Positions 1-7,121 of a stretch of DNA of 12,476 nt are shown here, in pieces (position 1 is the stretch's first letter; every line of letters begins with the position of its first letter). Source of the DNA: an uncultured Collinsella sp. (lineage in GTDB: Bacteria; Actinomycetota; Coriobacteriia; Coriobacteriales; Coriobacteriaceae). The DNA lies in contig CABUAL010000025.1 of the NCBI GenBank assembly GCA_902489515.1, forward strand, positions 1 to 12,476, given 5' to 3'. A program made the translations under genes and the position numbers. The notes below the pieces were generated by a model. The model made no database searches, was not told where the DNA came from, and was given only the letters and a program-made list of their open reading frames with translations.

Positions 1-412
1 GCGCCGCCATCGTCGGCGTTCCCTCGTTGCAGAACTTCTGGGACTTCTCGACGACGAAGCCGTTGAGGATCTTGACGATGACGTCGAGCTGGATGCCGAG
101 CATGCCGACCGGCAGGCCGATGGCGAGGCCCGTGTCCGCGCCCAGGGTCACGCCGTAGGCGGTGGCGATGATGGCCATCGTGCCGTAGTCGGGAATCGAC
201 GAGCCGCCGAAGCCCGCGACGCCGAGCTGCATGAGCTGGATGGTGCCGCCGATGACGAGGCCGGTCTGCCAGTCGCCCATGACGACACCGGTGATAAGGC
301 CCCAGAAGACGGCATAGTTGACGAAGATCATCGGGATGCCGTAGTAGTCCACGTGCTTGATGAAGGCCAGCAGGGTCAAAAGGACGACCTGCAGGATAGT
401 GAAGTTGACCAT
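1..412 (-). CDS. PTS mannose/sorbose-family permease EIIC subunit, N-terminal part
   Basis: Membrane channel subunit of a mannose-family (EII-Man/Sor/Lev) phosphotransferase system, which takes up and phosphorylates a sugar with EIIB and EIID. The gene starts with ATG at 412-410 behind a strong TAAGGAGGG site, 9 bases after the EIIB stop, and leaves the window on the left after 137 codons. The visible part is very hydrophobic, with stretches near residues 5-20, 28-50 and 60-110. The glycine-rich segment GFGGSSIPDYGTMAIIATAY (about residues 71-90) and the string GLAIGLPVGMLGIQLD are typical of the EIIC-Man family. The sugar cannot be told from the sequence. EIID and EIIA would be expected further left. 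Family assignment is firm; substrate is unknown. Confidence 0.9.
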   Translation of the reverse strand, partial: MVNFTILQVVLLTLLAFIKHVDYYGIPMIFVNYAVFWGLITGVVMGDWQTGLVIGGTIQLMQLGVAGFGGSSIPDYGTMAIIATAYGVTLGADTGLAIGLPVGMLGIQLDVIVKILNGFVVEKSQKFCNEGTPTMAA

Positions 413-421
413 GATCCCTCC

Positions 422-895
422 TTAGATGAGGTCGGCGACGGAGACGGGCTTGTCGGCGGGCACGAACTGTGCCGTCACCTTGACGCCGCGGGCGATGAGC
501 GCCTTGTAGCTCTGGACGTTCTCGGCGGAGGCATAGGCGCGCTGGGTGAGCTGGACGCCGCCCTCCTTGACGAGCGAGCCGCCGACGATCAGCGACGGGA
601 GCTCGATGCCCGACTCGACCAGGTGAAGGATCGTCTCGGGCTCCTTGGCGATGACAAAGACCTTCTCGCGGTCGTACTTGCCCGCCGCGAAGTTCTTGAG
701 CGCGGTCTGCTCGGAGATGATCGAGACGGCCATGCCCGCGGGGCGCGCCATCCTCATAGTGGACTTCAGGACCTCGTCGCCGGCGACCTTGTCGTCGATG
801 ACCATGACTCGGGTCGCGCCCGACACCGGGGCCCACTGCGTCACGATGATGCCGTGAAGCAGGCGATTGTCGATTCGTGCCATAACAACACTCAT
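422..895 (-). CDS. PTS mannose/sorbose-family EIIB subunit
   Basis: Cytoplasmic phosphotransfer subunit that passes phosphate from EIIA to the incoming sugar at the EIIC/EIID channel. The start is placed at ATG 895-893, giving 157 residues. It has an AGGAG site 5 bases upstream and the protein then begins MSVVMARIDNRLLHGIIVTQ. A longer frame from 964 would add 23 residues unlike the family and lacks a ribosome site. The motif RIDNRLLHG carries the expected phosphorylated histidine (His14). Later segments (TRVMVIDDKVAGDE, IIVGGS-like 'LIVGGSL' near residue 100) also fit EIIB-Man, and the length is the family norm of about 160. It lies 9 bases upstream of EIIC, so the two form an operon. About 120 bases separate it from the regulator gene upstream. 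Confidence 0.93.
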   Translation of the reverse strand: MSVVMARIDNRLLHGIIVTQWAPVSGATRVMVIDDKVAGDEVLKSTMRMARPAGMAVSIISEQTALKNFAAGKYDREKVFVIAKEPETILHLVESGIELPSLIVGGSLVKEGGVQLTQRAYASAENVQSYKALIARGVKVTAQFVPADKPVSVADLI

Positions 896-1018
896 GTTTG
901 CTCCTATCAAATGAAGTTTTACGTTCGGTACTGCCTCGGCGCTATCCGGATTCGCGCCGGGCAAGGGGTTATCGGATTATTGAGGACGCGCAGTCAGCTT
1001 GCGGCGGCGCGGGGAAGG
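896..1018 (-). promoter_or_regulatory. Intergenic gap between the LevR-like regulator and EIIB
   Basis: This 123-base gap should hold the control region of the PTS genes, or simply join them to the regulator transcript. I looked on the minus strand for a sigma-54 signature (GG at -24, GC at -12, TGGCAC-N5-TTGC type) and found none. I also found no convincing -35/-10 pair and no terminator hairpin. The only clear element is the AGGAG ribosome site next to the EIIB start. The missing sigma-54 site fits the altered AAA+ domain of the upstream regulator. Confidence 0.4.
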
Positions 1019-3760
1019 TCACTCGTCGAGCAGGAGGTCCGAGGAGCCGAGGCGCTCTTCTCGCGCCGGGGCGGCGCTCACGCTTATGTAGTCGAAGACA
1101 TATGCGATCTCGCTTACGGGAACCTCTACGCGATAGCGCGTCGAGATGCTCGAGAAGCTCTGCCTGAAGGACTCGATGAAATCGGCACGCTCCTCCTCGA
1201 AGCGGTCCTGACCAACGTAGGTCTCAATGGGGTTTCTGGTAACAAGGCGCTCGACGAGACAGCAGAGGTGGACGTAGAGCCCAATGATGGCGTTGCTGCC
1301 GATCTTCTCGCCTGTCCTGCGCTGAAGCTCGTGCACGGCGCTCTCGATCTCGTGGAATAGCCGCTCCGGGTCGAGGATGGTGATGGAGCGGATGACGTTC
1401 TGCAGCGTCATGTTCGAGAGCAGCTTCTCGTGGAAAGAAGAGAGCTCGGAAGCGTCAAGCCACCTGCCGAACACGGCATCAACCTTAGAGGCGGACGCCG
1501 TCGACATGATGTCCTCGAGGGCGACGAAGGGGACGGAGGCGACCCCGGGGTCTCCCGTGCCGATGACGGCGCAGACGCGGTGCTCGGAGAAAACGGCGTC
1601 ATTCGACCCGTTCGCGACGAGCTGCTTGAAGGGCCTCGTGAGCAGGCGCGCGCCTATGGTGCGCGGGAGGCTCTGCGAGACGAGCTGGCGTATCCTCTCC
1701 GCGGCGTCGACCCCGGACTCGGAGCAGAAGACGATGGCGTCCTCACGGTTGACGCGCTCGATCACCTTGCAGTGCGTCACGCACGCGGCGGTCGCATCGC
1801 CAAGAACCTCGGCGATGGACTTGCCGCCGAGCAGCCCGACCCCGATCTCGAGCGCAAGACCGGTAGAGACGTTGTTCACCACGCCGATAGTGGAGTCGGT
1901 AACGTTCTCGAGGGCCTTATAGGCCTCCTCCAAGGAGCCCATGTCGACGAGGAACACGACCCCGGTGCAGTAGGAATGGCGGTCGACGAGGCGCTGGAGC
2001 GGACCGACGATGTCCTTCAGCTGCTGGTCGTAGGGCATGTCGACCGCCTCGTACACATGCATGCCGAGCATACGGTTCGCCGCGTCGGCGATGCTCGTCG
2101 CCGTTGAGTAGCCGTGGGACAAGATGACGCAGAGCGTTCGAAGGGCCTTCGCGTCGCGAGACTCCGATGCGACGCACAGCGTCAGAAGCGTCTTCGTGAA
2201 GTGATCGAGCGAAATTCCCAGCGCCCCTTCCACGTCTGCGGCGACCTGATCGGAGACGCTCGAGGCAAACGGCAATTCGGAGGTCACGGCACCGAGGAGA
2301 TGGGAGATTTGCTCCGCACAGGCAGACTTTCGCTTAGCCAGGCCGATGCCCGGCCACAACTGCAGGCAAATCTCCTGGGCCAGCAGAAAAGCGACCTTCC
2401 TCGAAAGCTCGATGCCATAAGAAGAGCCTGCGTCGGCAAGGACCGCGCCCACGATGCGCTCGAAGGCGCGCGACCTCGAGGAGGTAACGCCGCGGCCGAA
2501 GATCAAGTGATCCTCAACGCCGCGCACAGCGGAGACAGCTTGCGAGACGAGCTCGGAGACAGAGAGCTCCCCGGCGCAGAATCGCTCATCGAGAGAGCAC
2601 AGGGCATCGAGCGCCTGCTCGACCGGCCCTGTGCTCTCGGCGGCATCCAGGGACGCGTCGATCAGAACGCCATCGTCGGGCTGTTGATCGATCTGCGCGG
2701 AGGAGAGGAGCCCGCTGGGAAGAAGATACGGGCGAACGACGACGTAGTCGCCCTCGCGATTGAGGAACGCTTTGGCGCAGCAGTTCGTCACGCAGGCGCG
2801 CAAGCCGGCGATGTTATCGGAAAAGTCCGCGTTCACGAGGCAACGGTATGCGCCGCGGCTGATCTTCACATCAGAACCGATTCGGCACCCCTCGCTGCGC
2901 AGGAAGCTCAAGATGAGATCCTCGCGCTCCTCGGGGGTCCGCTCCTTGAGTGAGGGGACGCGGGCACAGATGGGCATTTTGCTGTAAGCCGAGGAAACCT
3001 TCAGGTCATCGGCGGAAAGCGTCGTCGAAAGAACGAGGCGAGCGCGCGGCGCATCCTGGGAGGCATCGAGCCCGAGGGCCGTCGCAAGGCAGTGCTCCAT
3101 CGCAGAGGGAGAGAGTGCCTCGATGCCGTTGACAAAAACCACACCCCCGCGCGATTTCGCGATCGACTCGTCAAGAAGCCCGTTGAACGAGGCGGCGTCC
3201 GGGACCCCGGCGCAGTCGATGCGCACATAGGAGGAGTCGCGGGACAGCAAGCCCTGGTTCTTGCCGTACTCGTACACAAGGCGAGAAAGGAAAGACTTAC
3301 CGACACCCACGCCGCCGCTCAAGAGGATGGGTAGGCCGAACGGAGGGTACTGAACCGCGGCCTTGCACTGCTCGACAACGGAGCTGAGGCTCAGGTCGAA
3401 GCCCACGGCACGCGCGAAGTCACGGTGATCGGCGATTCCCGTCGCCTGGATGAGGTCGGCGAGCGAGGCGTACTCGCTTGCAGAGAGCTTTACCTGAAAA
3501 CGCTTCTGGAACGCGCGGCGATGAAAATAACGGACAGGCCTGCCCGCCACCTTAACCACAAGGCCGGCGCGAACAAGGTCGTTGAGGTACTGGCTCGCCA
3601 GGCTCCTGGAGATGATGAGCGTCTCGGCGATGTCGGAGGTGGACAGACGGGCAAGGTCGTCGAGCGAGACGGCAGAGGTGAGGGCCTCGAGATGCTCGAG
3701 AATCCTGTCCCTCATGTCGACGGGCTTCTTTGCCAAGCTGTCCTGTGCGGTCTTGTCCAT
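1019..3760 (-). CDS. LevR/ManR-type PTS regulator (HTH, degenerate AAA+, PRD and EIIA-Man-like domains)
   Basis: Transcription regulator of 913 residues, probably controlling the adjacent PTS. Order of parts: a winged HTH (about 15-85, ending in GRPVRYF as in LevR proteins); an AAA+ sigma-54-interaction-type domain (about 120-345) with Walker A GGVGVGKS at 149-156; a weak PRD-like region (about 380-475); an EIIA-Man-like domain (about 540-690) with ILSHG (His549, expected phospho-site) and FLVDMGSL (603-610); and a C-terminal PRD (about 785-895) with His831 in GLYVHLCCLVERL. Anything odd lies in the AAA+ part: Walker B reads VVFVNGIEAL (207-216) where the family has hydrophobic-DE; no GAFTGA is present; and the RR expected before IP is SK (260-261). 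The first PRD seems to lack its usual histidine. ATG 3760 is preceded by AAGGAGG. Activation through sigma-54 is doubtful; control by PTS phosphorylation is inferred. Confidence 0.88.
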   Translation of the reverse strand: MDKTAQDSLAKKPVDMRDRILEHLEALTSAVSLDDLARLSTSDIAETLIISRSLASQYLNDLVRAGLVVKVAGRPVRYFHRRAFQKRFQVKLSASEYASLADLIQATGIADHRDFARAVGFDLSLSSVVEQCKAAVQYPPFGLPILLSGGVGVGKSFLSRLVYEYGKNQGLLSRDSSYVRIDCAGVPDAASFNGLLDESIAKSRGGVVFVNGIEALSPSAMEHCLATALGLDASQDAPRARLVLSTTLSADDLKVSSAYSKMPICARVPSLKERTPEEREDLILSFLRSEGCRIGSDVKISRGAYRCLVNADFSDNIAGLRACVTNCCAKAFLNREGDYVVVRPYLLPSGLLSSAQIDQQPDDGVLIDASLDAAESTGPVEQALDALCSLDERFCAGELSVSELVSQAVSAVRGVEDHLIFGRGVTSSRSRAFERIVGAVLADAGSSYGIELSRKVAFLLAQEICLQLWPGIGLAKRKSACAEQISHLLGAVTSELPFASSVSDQVAADVEGALGISLDHFTKTLLTLCVASESRDAKALRTLCVILSHGYSTATSIADAANRMLGMHVYEAVDMPYDQQLKDIVGPLQRLVDRHSYCTGVVFLVDMGSLEEAYKALENVTDSTIGVVNNVSTGLALEIGVGLLGGKSIAEVLGDATAACVTHCKVIERVNREDAIVFCSESGVDAAERIRQLVSQSLPRTIGARLLTRPFKQLVANGSNDAVFSEHRVCAVIGTGDPGVASVPFVALEDIMSTASASKVDAVFGRWLDASELSSFHEKLLSNMTLQNVIRSITILDPERLFHEIESAVHELQRRTGEKIGSNAIIGLYVHLCCLVERLVTRNPIETYVGQDRFEEERADFIESFRQSFSSISTRYRVEVPVSEIAYVFDYISVSAAPAREERLGSSDLLLDE

Positions 3761-3770
3761 GACTTCTTAC

Positions 3771-3790
3771 CTCCTTGTACAAGGAGTATA
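3771..3790 (-). promoter_or_regulatory. Promoter -10 and 16-bp palindrome over the regulator's ribosome site
   Basis: On the minus strand a TATACT -10 box (3790-3785) runs straight into the perfect palindrome CTCCTTGTACAAGGAG (3786-3771), so the expected transcription start lies inside the palindrome. Its downstream arm is also the ribosome site (AAGGAGG, 10 bases before the ATG). No good -35 box is visible 17 bases upstream. The palindrome could be an operator, for instance for autoregulation, or an RNA hairpin with 6-bp stem and GTAC loop that hides the ribosome site. The palindrome is seen; its role is inferred. Confidence 0.5.
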
Positions 3791-3888
3791 AGGGGAACAC
3801 AGAGAACGGAAGGGGGCGCGTGGGGGAATCAACAGCCCCGAGGAGAAGTTCACCACTTGAGGGGCAGATAACAACGGCCATTGAACAT

Positions 3889-4044
3889 TCAGGGCCGACG
3901 CTCAACACTTCGGCTCGACACTTCGCTTTGGAAAGGGCCCTGCGCGATGGTGCAGCCCTCCATCTCGCAGCACAGGTCGCCGAAGGTCGCGAGGATGCGC
4001 TCCTTCTGTTCCGTGGGCGAGACGGCTCGGTGGGCAAGGTCCTC
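3889..4044 (-). pseudogene. Fragment of an MTA/SAH nucleosidase-like gene
   Basis: A minus-strand frame of 51 codons without start, ending at TGA 3891-3889. Its first part (4044 to about 3940) has almost only G or C at third positions and contains QKERILATFGDLCCEMEGCT followed by IAQ. This resembles the conserved block around the nucleoside-binding EME residues of 5'-methylthioadenosine/S-adenosylhomocysteine nucleosidases (family pattern roughly EMEGAAIAH). The resemblance stops after IAQ; the last 16 codons do not match. Upstream it ends exactly where the DUF3800 fragment on the other strand begins (TGA in frame at 4047-4045). It is an internal gene fragment of about 35 codons and cannot be functional. 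The family call is from memory of the motif and is moderate. Confidence 0.5.
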
Positions 4045-4245
4045 TCAAAAGGGGTCGTCCGACGCCGCAAGACCTCGATGACCGACTACCGCCTCGAGCA
4101 AGTGGCGGATTACCTCTGCACCATCGAACTTGCCTTGGTCAAGTGCGAGGCCAAGGAGAACGGTGAGACGTACAACAAGTTCTTCGGAGGTATAGGCTCT
4201 TTCAAGAGGAACTGGCTCAAGCAAGCCCGCAACAAGCGGATATAG
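4042..4245 (+). pseudogene. 3' remnant of a DUF3800 gene
   Basis: The last 67 codons of a DUF3800 gene, ending at TAG 4243-4245. It aligns without gaps at its start with residues 157-223 of the intact DUF3800 protein encoded at 5053-5724: LSKGVV versus LSKDAV, DYRLEQVADYLCTIEL versus EYRLSQAADYICTMEL, and FFGGIGSFKRNWLKQARNK versus FFGKWSDFKKGILKEARKK. The conserved Q-x-x-D-Y motif is kept. The open frame continues upstream to about 3775, but there it lies antisense to the nucleosidase-like fragment and has no DUF3800 similarity, so I take 4042 as the break point. It lies outside the left att-like repeat, so it probably came from an earlier insertion at the same place. Confidence 0.75.
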
Positions 4246-4450
4246 CTGGTCTCGCGGTTTCGCAAGGAACGGTCAGCTCTCCTCTGGCGAGGAATCCCGG
4301 GCGACGTGCTTCGAGCAGCGGAAGCTGAAGCGCAAGCAGAAGCAGCGCGGGCATTGATCGGTGCCGACATGGGCCCAGACGTGAACAGTGCTACGTCCCC
4401 TGTTCACGGGGCGCGAAACCGCAAAGGTTGCACAGAGGTTGCAAAATAAG
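4246..4450. other. Gene-free debris with short repeats
   Basis: No gene is supported. Two structures stand out. GTGAACAG (4381-4388) is repeated inverted as CTGTTCAC (4400-4407) around an 11-base loop. AGGTTGCA occurs twice as a direct repeat (4425-4432 and 4436-4443), 11 bases apart. A plus-strand frame from about 4275 to a stop at 4357-4359 ends in a basic tail and may be another gene end, but I cannot identify it. Such repeats near an integration site can bind recombinase or accessory factors; this is only a suggestion. Confidence 0.35.
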
Positions 4451-4484
4451 AAGCCCCCGACCTGTTTTCGCAGGTCAGAGGCTT
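4451..4484 (-). terminator. Probable intrinsic terminator, minus strand, beyond the guaA-like end
   Basis: GACCTG (4459-4464) pairs with CAGGTC (4471-4476) across a TTTTCG loop, and AAGCC (4451-4455) with GGCTT (4480-4484) forms an outer stem. Read on the minus strand it continues into CTTATTTT, a T-rich tail; on the plus strand no T run follows. It lies about 20 bases past the Ile-Glu-Trp-Glu-stop sequence at 4503-4517 in the same direction, the position expected for the original guaA transcript terminator. Confidence 0.55.
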
Positions 4485-4502
4485 GAAATCAACGAATATC
4501 GT

Positions 4503-4517
4503 TTATTCCCACTCGAT
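4503..4517 (-). repeat. Left att-like repeat (guaA 3'-end core), copy 1
   Basis: TCCCACTCGAT at 4507-4517 is repeated exactly at 9157-9167, in the same orientation. On the minus strand it encodes Ile-Glu-Trp-Glu followed by TAA (4505-4503). GMP synthase proteins almost always end in this peptide, and the 3' end of guaA is a recognised integration site. Only seven more codons (RDGRTEA) precede it before a stop, so this is a duplicated gene end. A small palindrome, AACGA-ATA-TCGTT (4491-4503), abuts the core. The repeat is seen; the att role is inferred. Confidence 0.6.
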
Positions 4518-4620
4518 GGCTTCGGTTCTGCCGTCCCGTCATTCCAGTTGCGCCCAGTTTTCGGTGCCGCCTCGAGCCGAGTACCGCCAGGTGACACCAT
4601 GTCGCGTTTCGTCGGCTTTG

Positions 4621-4689
4621 GGGACAAAAGCTGGGACAACTTCAAAAACTTTTTTCAAACTCAGGGCTTTGAGTTTTTGTTTTTGTCCC
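4621..4689. repeat. Nested inverted repeats inside the left end of module A
   Basis: Outer arms GGGACAAAA (4621-4629) and TTTTGTCCC (4681-4689) enclose inner arms AAACTCA (4657-4663) and TGAGTTT (4670-4676). GGGACAA recurs directly at 4633-4639, and AAACTCA recurs at 4746-4752. The stretch is AT-rich against its surroundings. It could fold as a long hairpin or act as a cluster of recombinase or factor binding sites about 110-170 bases from the att-like core. Confidence 0.45.
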
Positions 4690-4947
4690 AAAGGGCGCGG
4701 CGGGACGCCTTTGCAAGCTTAATATCGCCGAAAACGCCCGTTTTGAAACTCAATCGCCCTTTTGCCCGCAAGCCGCCAGCTACAATCGCAAGTGAATTAA
4801 CGCGGGCGGCTTTCATGCTGGTTGAAAAACCGCAGGTCGCAGCTCTTCGTCGTCCGCGGGTAAAGTGAGTAGTCTCAGGTGGCTTGCCCATGAGTTGGCG
4901 AGCGGGCTTTGAGATTCCGCCGACGTCTGGAAACGCTTCGAGCTCCC
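4690..4947. other. Stretch without a supported gene
   Basis: Together with 4518-4689 this makes more than 400 bases without a credible gene. A minus-strand open frame covers 4661-5053, but it runs through the DUF3800 promoter and the perfect terminator and has no start with a ribosome site, so I do not call it. I see no tRNA, tandem repeats or other clear RNA. The sequence may be att-proximal leader DNA of the module. Confidence 0.4.
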
Positions 4948-4976
4948 TTGAATTTCCGGACAGTACATGATATAAG
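4948..4976 (+). promoter_or_regulatory. Sigma-70-type promoter of the DUF3800 gene
   Basis: TTGAAT (4948-4953) and TATAAG (4971-4976) are separated by exactly 17 bases. The start of transcription would fall near 4983, giving a leader of about 70 bases before the DUF3800 ATG. It is the best-formed promoter in the window. Confidence 0.65.
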
Positions 4977-5009
4977 GTAATTGGTTTTCCGTTAGGAAGG
5001 CTTCCAAGT

Positions 5010-5036
5010 GCCGGGGACGTTTTCCCCGGCTTTTTT
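5010..5036 (+). terminator. Intrinsic terminator in the DUF3800 leader (possible attenuator)
   Basis: GCCGGGGA (5010-5017) and TCCCCGGC (5023-5030) form a perfect 8-bp GC-rich stem with a CGTTT loop, followed by six T (5031-5036). It lies after the promoter and ends 7 bases before the AGGAG site of DUF3800. Transcripts starting near 4983 would therefore mostly end after about 54 bases. The leader also has a short GGAA-GGC-TTCC hairpin (4995-5005). Either readthrough is regulated, or a short RNA is the main product. Confidence 0.7.
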
Positions 5037-5052
5037 CTTATCCAGGAGAACA

Positions 5053-5724
5053 ATGCGAGAACTCAGCATCTTCGTCGACGAGTCGGGAAGCGACGGCCTC
5101 TCCGACCGCCACTACCTGCTCACCGTCGTCATGCACGACCAATCCGAAAACATCGCGGACTCGATCGCGGCATATGAGGGCGCCCTTCGCGCCAAGGGGC
5201 TCCCGGACATACCCTTCCATGCGTCGCCGCTCATGAACGGCAAGGACCAGTACTCGGGGCTCGACCTGAGGACGCGCAAGATGATGCTCGGCTCGTTCCG
5301 CGTCTTCTTCCGCCACATGCCCGTAAAGTATCACACCTTCGCATACGCGACCAAGCAGTTCGCCTCGCTCGACAAGCTCGCGGGGGCGATGCGAAGGGAT
5401 ATCGTGAACTTCCTGTTCGACAACCTCGCGGAGCTGCAATCCTACGATATGGTCAAGGTCTATTACGACAACGGCCAGCACTCCATCGCCGAGTCACTCC
5501 ATCGCGCGGTCGAGTACGCGCTGTCGAAGGACGCCGTCGTCTACCGATCGGCGCAGCCCTCCGAGTACCGGCTTTCGCAGGCGGCGGACTACATCTGCAC
5601 CATGGAACTCACGGCAATCAAATACGCGGAGCACACCGCCACCGCGACGGACGAGAAGTTCTTCGGCAAGTGGTCCGATTTCAAGAAGGGCATACTGAAG
5701 GAGGCGCGCAAGAAGCTTCTCTAG
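5053..5724 (+). CDS. DUF3800 domain protein (putative RNase H-fold nuclease)
   Basis: A 223-residue protein of the DUF3800 family, thought from fold comparisons to be RNase H-like and metal-dependent; the role is not established. Motifs are in the usual places: IFVDESGSDG (6-15, with Asp9 and Glu10) at the start, KVYYDNGQ (135-142, Asp139), and the C-terminal RLSQAADYICT (173-183, Gln176 and Asp179). The chosen ATG has AGGAG 4 bases upstream; the longer frame from 5008 would run through the terminator. Codons are GC-rich at third positions, as in the PTS genes. It is convergent with the next gene. DUF3800 genes are common in mobile and defence islands, and a second, broken copy lies at 4042-4245. 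No signal peptide or membrane segment. Confidence 0.85.
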   Translation: MRELSIFVDESGSDGLSDRHYLLTVVMHDQSENIADSIAAYEGALRAKGLPDIPFHASPLMNGKDQYSGLDLRTRKMMLGSFRVFFRHMPVKYHTFAYATKQFASLDKLAGAMRRDIVNFLFDNLAELQSYDMVKVYYDNGQHSIAESLHRAVEYALSKDAVVYRSAQPSEYRLSQAADYICTMELTAIKYAEHTATATDEKFFGKWSDFKKGILKEARKKLL

Positions 5725-5777
5725 CGAAACGCGACCAATAGCTTTGCCGGAATGCGAGGCACGGCTGAGGCTTTCGA

Positions 5778-7121
5778 CTATTCAAACACGAACTCAAATT
5801 CCGGCATGAGCGACAGGCGGTCCTCGGCGCTGCTTGTCAGCTTGTCTAGTTCTGCGTCGAGTGCGTCCATGATATAGGCATGGCGCAGGGCTGGCTTATC
5901 TATAGCGGCCCACTTAAGCTGCTTCATGGCATAAGTCGCAAAGACAACCATCTCTGGATAGCTGAGCTCCATGGGGTTCTTGGAAAAGTAGACCCTTCCG
6001 GCATCGATGCCCGCAGCGACGCTATGTGCGAGAAATAGCATCGTGGCAAGCTTCGGGTGCTTCTCGCGGTTCGTCGAGAACGGCATCGACTCTGACAGGG
6101 TGTTTCCGTCGTGCAGACGTTTGCCAAGATAGCAAAGCCTCACAGATAGCTCCGCGAGCATCACGGGGATGCTCTGGGCACAGAAGTGCTCGAAGTCATA
6201 TCCCTCGTAATACATGCCCTGAACAATCTCGGCTATGGTTAGCTTCTCCTCGCCGATTTCTCCGAACTGAAGGAGATTGAAGAGCCCCATCAGCGGCGCA
6301 GGAAGCCCCATCGACGTGTTGACGTCGGTTTTGAGGTGGATGAATTGGCGCATGAGCGCCTCGGCAACCGTTGGTGCCTTGCGATCCGAGTAGCGGCCTA
6401 TCTGCTGGACAACGACAGCTCCGGTTTTATCGATGGTTGTAATGCTGCCGCTCAAAATGTCACCAACTCCGATGACGAAGCCAAGCAGCGGATCATGCCC
6501 GAGGGAGTAGAGCCTGTGCATGTGCGGGTTCAGCCCCTCGACCCACTCCTCGGTGAATCCCATATTGTAGGGGGCGTCATATGGCACCTTGGCCTCCGCG
6601 CTGGCGGCGAGCTTCTTCATCTCGTCTTCGGGCAGCCATTCCTTAAACTTGTCGCGCACGTAGTTCTCCAGTCTACCGCCACGCAACCCCTCCTCGTGGG
6701 TTCGCTGGGGAACGCCGACGAGGAACATATCGACCGCAGCAGCCAGAATGCCCGACATCACGGCGAATGCGACATCGTATTTATCAAGGCGATATTTACT
6801 GGAGAAGCTCTCATTTAGTTCGGCGAGCCGCCTGTTGATGTCTTCAAAGTCCTCGTTAGACAGGATGTCTTCGAGTCTTCGTTCTTCAGGGACAATCTCA
6901 TTGGCGTCTGCGACCATTTGCTTCCATGTCGGAACCGATATAAGGGTCGAACGGGCGAAATCAGGGTAATTGCCGTGGCCGTTTTCTGCATCAGCTTGCA
7001 AGAGGTTACTGTCCTCGAGCGACGAGGGGCTTTCTCTGGCGGCAAGCTTCCCAAGTCGTTCATCCTGGGCCAAGAGAACCGTTTCAAGCTCGCTGCGCTG
7101 CTTCTTTCGAAACTTAAACAT
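5778..7121 (-). CDS. Conserved hypothetical protein with hydrophobic segments, second gene of a coupled pair
   Basis: A 447-residue protein I cannot name. The first 110 residues are charged and mostly helical (basic start MFKFRKKQRS). Then comes DVAFAVMSGILAAAVDMFLV (116-135), a likely membrane or hydrophobic helix. Further hydrophobic stretches lie around 205-222 (SLGHDPLLGFVIGVGDIL), 272-286, 314-331 and 358-377. Blocks such as HRLYSLGHDPLLGF, GLPAPLMGLFNLLQ and YYEGYDFEHFCAQSIPV look like family signatures with conserved His, Asp and Gly rather than low-complexity sequence. No nuclease or ATPase motif is evident. Its ATG overlaps the preceding gene's stop by 8 bases (ATGTTTAA), so the two are translationally coupled and probably act together at the membrane. 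Third positions are less GC-rich than in the PTS genes, a sign of transfer. Confidence 0.75.
   Translation of the reverse strand: MFKFRKKQRSELETVLLAQDERLGKLAARESPSSLEDSNLLQADAENGHGNYPDFARSTLISVPTWKQMVADANEIVPEERRLEDILSNEDFEDINRRLAELNESFSSKYRLDKYDVAFAVMSGILAAAVDMFLVGVPQRTHEEGLRGGRLENYVRDKFKEWLPEDEMKKLAASAEAKVPYDAPYNMGFTEEWVEGLNPHMHRLYSLGHDPLLGFVIGVGDILSGSITTIDKTGAVVVQQIGRYSDRKAPTVAEALMRQFIHLKTDVNTSMGLPAPLMGLFNLLQFGEIGEEKLTIAEIVQGMYYEGYDFEHFCAQSIPVMLAELSVRLCYLGKRLHDGNTLSESMPFSTNREKHPKLATMLFLAHSVAAGIDAGRVYFSKNPMELSYPEMVVFATYAMKQLKWAAIDKPALRHAYIMDALDAELDKLTSSAEDRLSLMPEFEFVFE

Noticed and set aside
353..1360. Long plus-strand open frame antisense to EIIB and the regulator
   Set aside because: It is the shadow of GC-rich minus-strand genes with clear motifs; its protein shows only repetitive Gly, Asp, Arg and Leu content.
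4661..5053. Minus-strand open frame of 130 codons
   Set aside because: It covers the DUF3800 promoter and perfect terminator in antisense, has no ribosome site at a start, and no family features I recognise.
5747..5802. GCCGGAAT and ATTCCGGC inverted repeat between the convergent genes
   Set aside because: The arms are 40 bases apart, one arm is inside the 447-residue gene, and no T run follows. It is not a convincing terminator.
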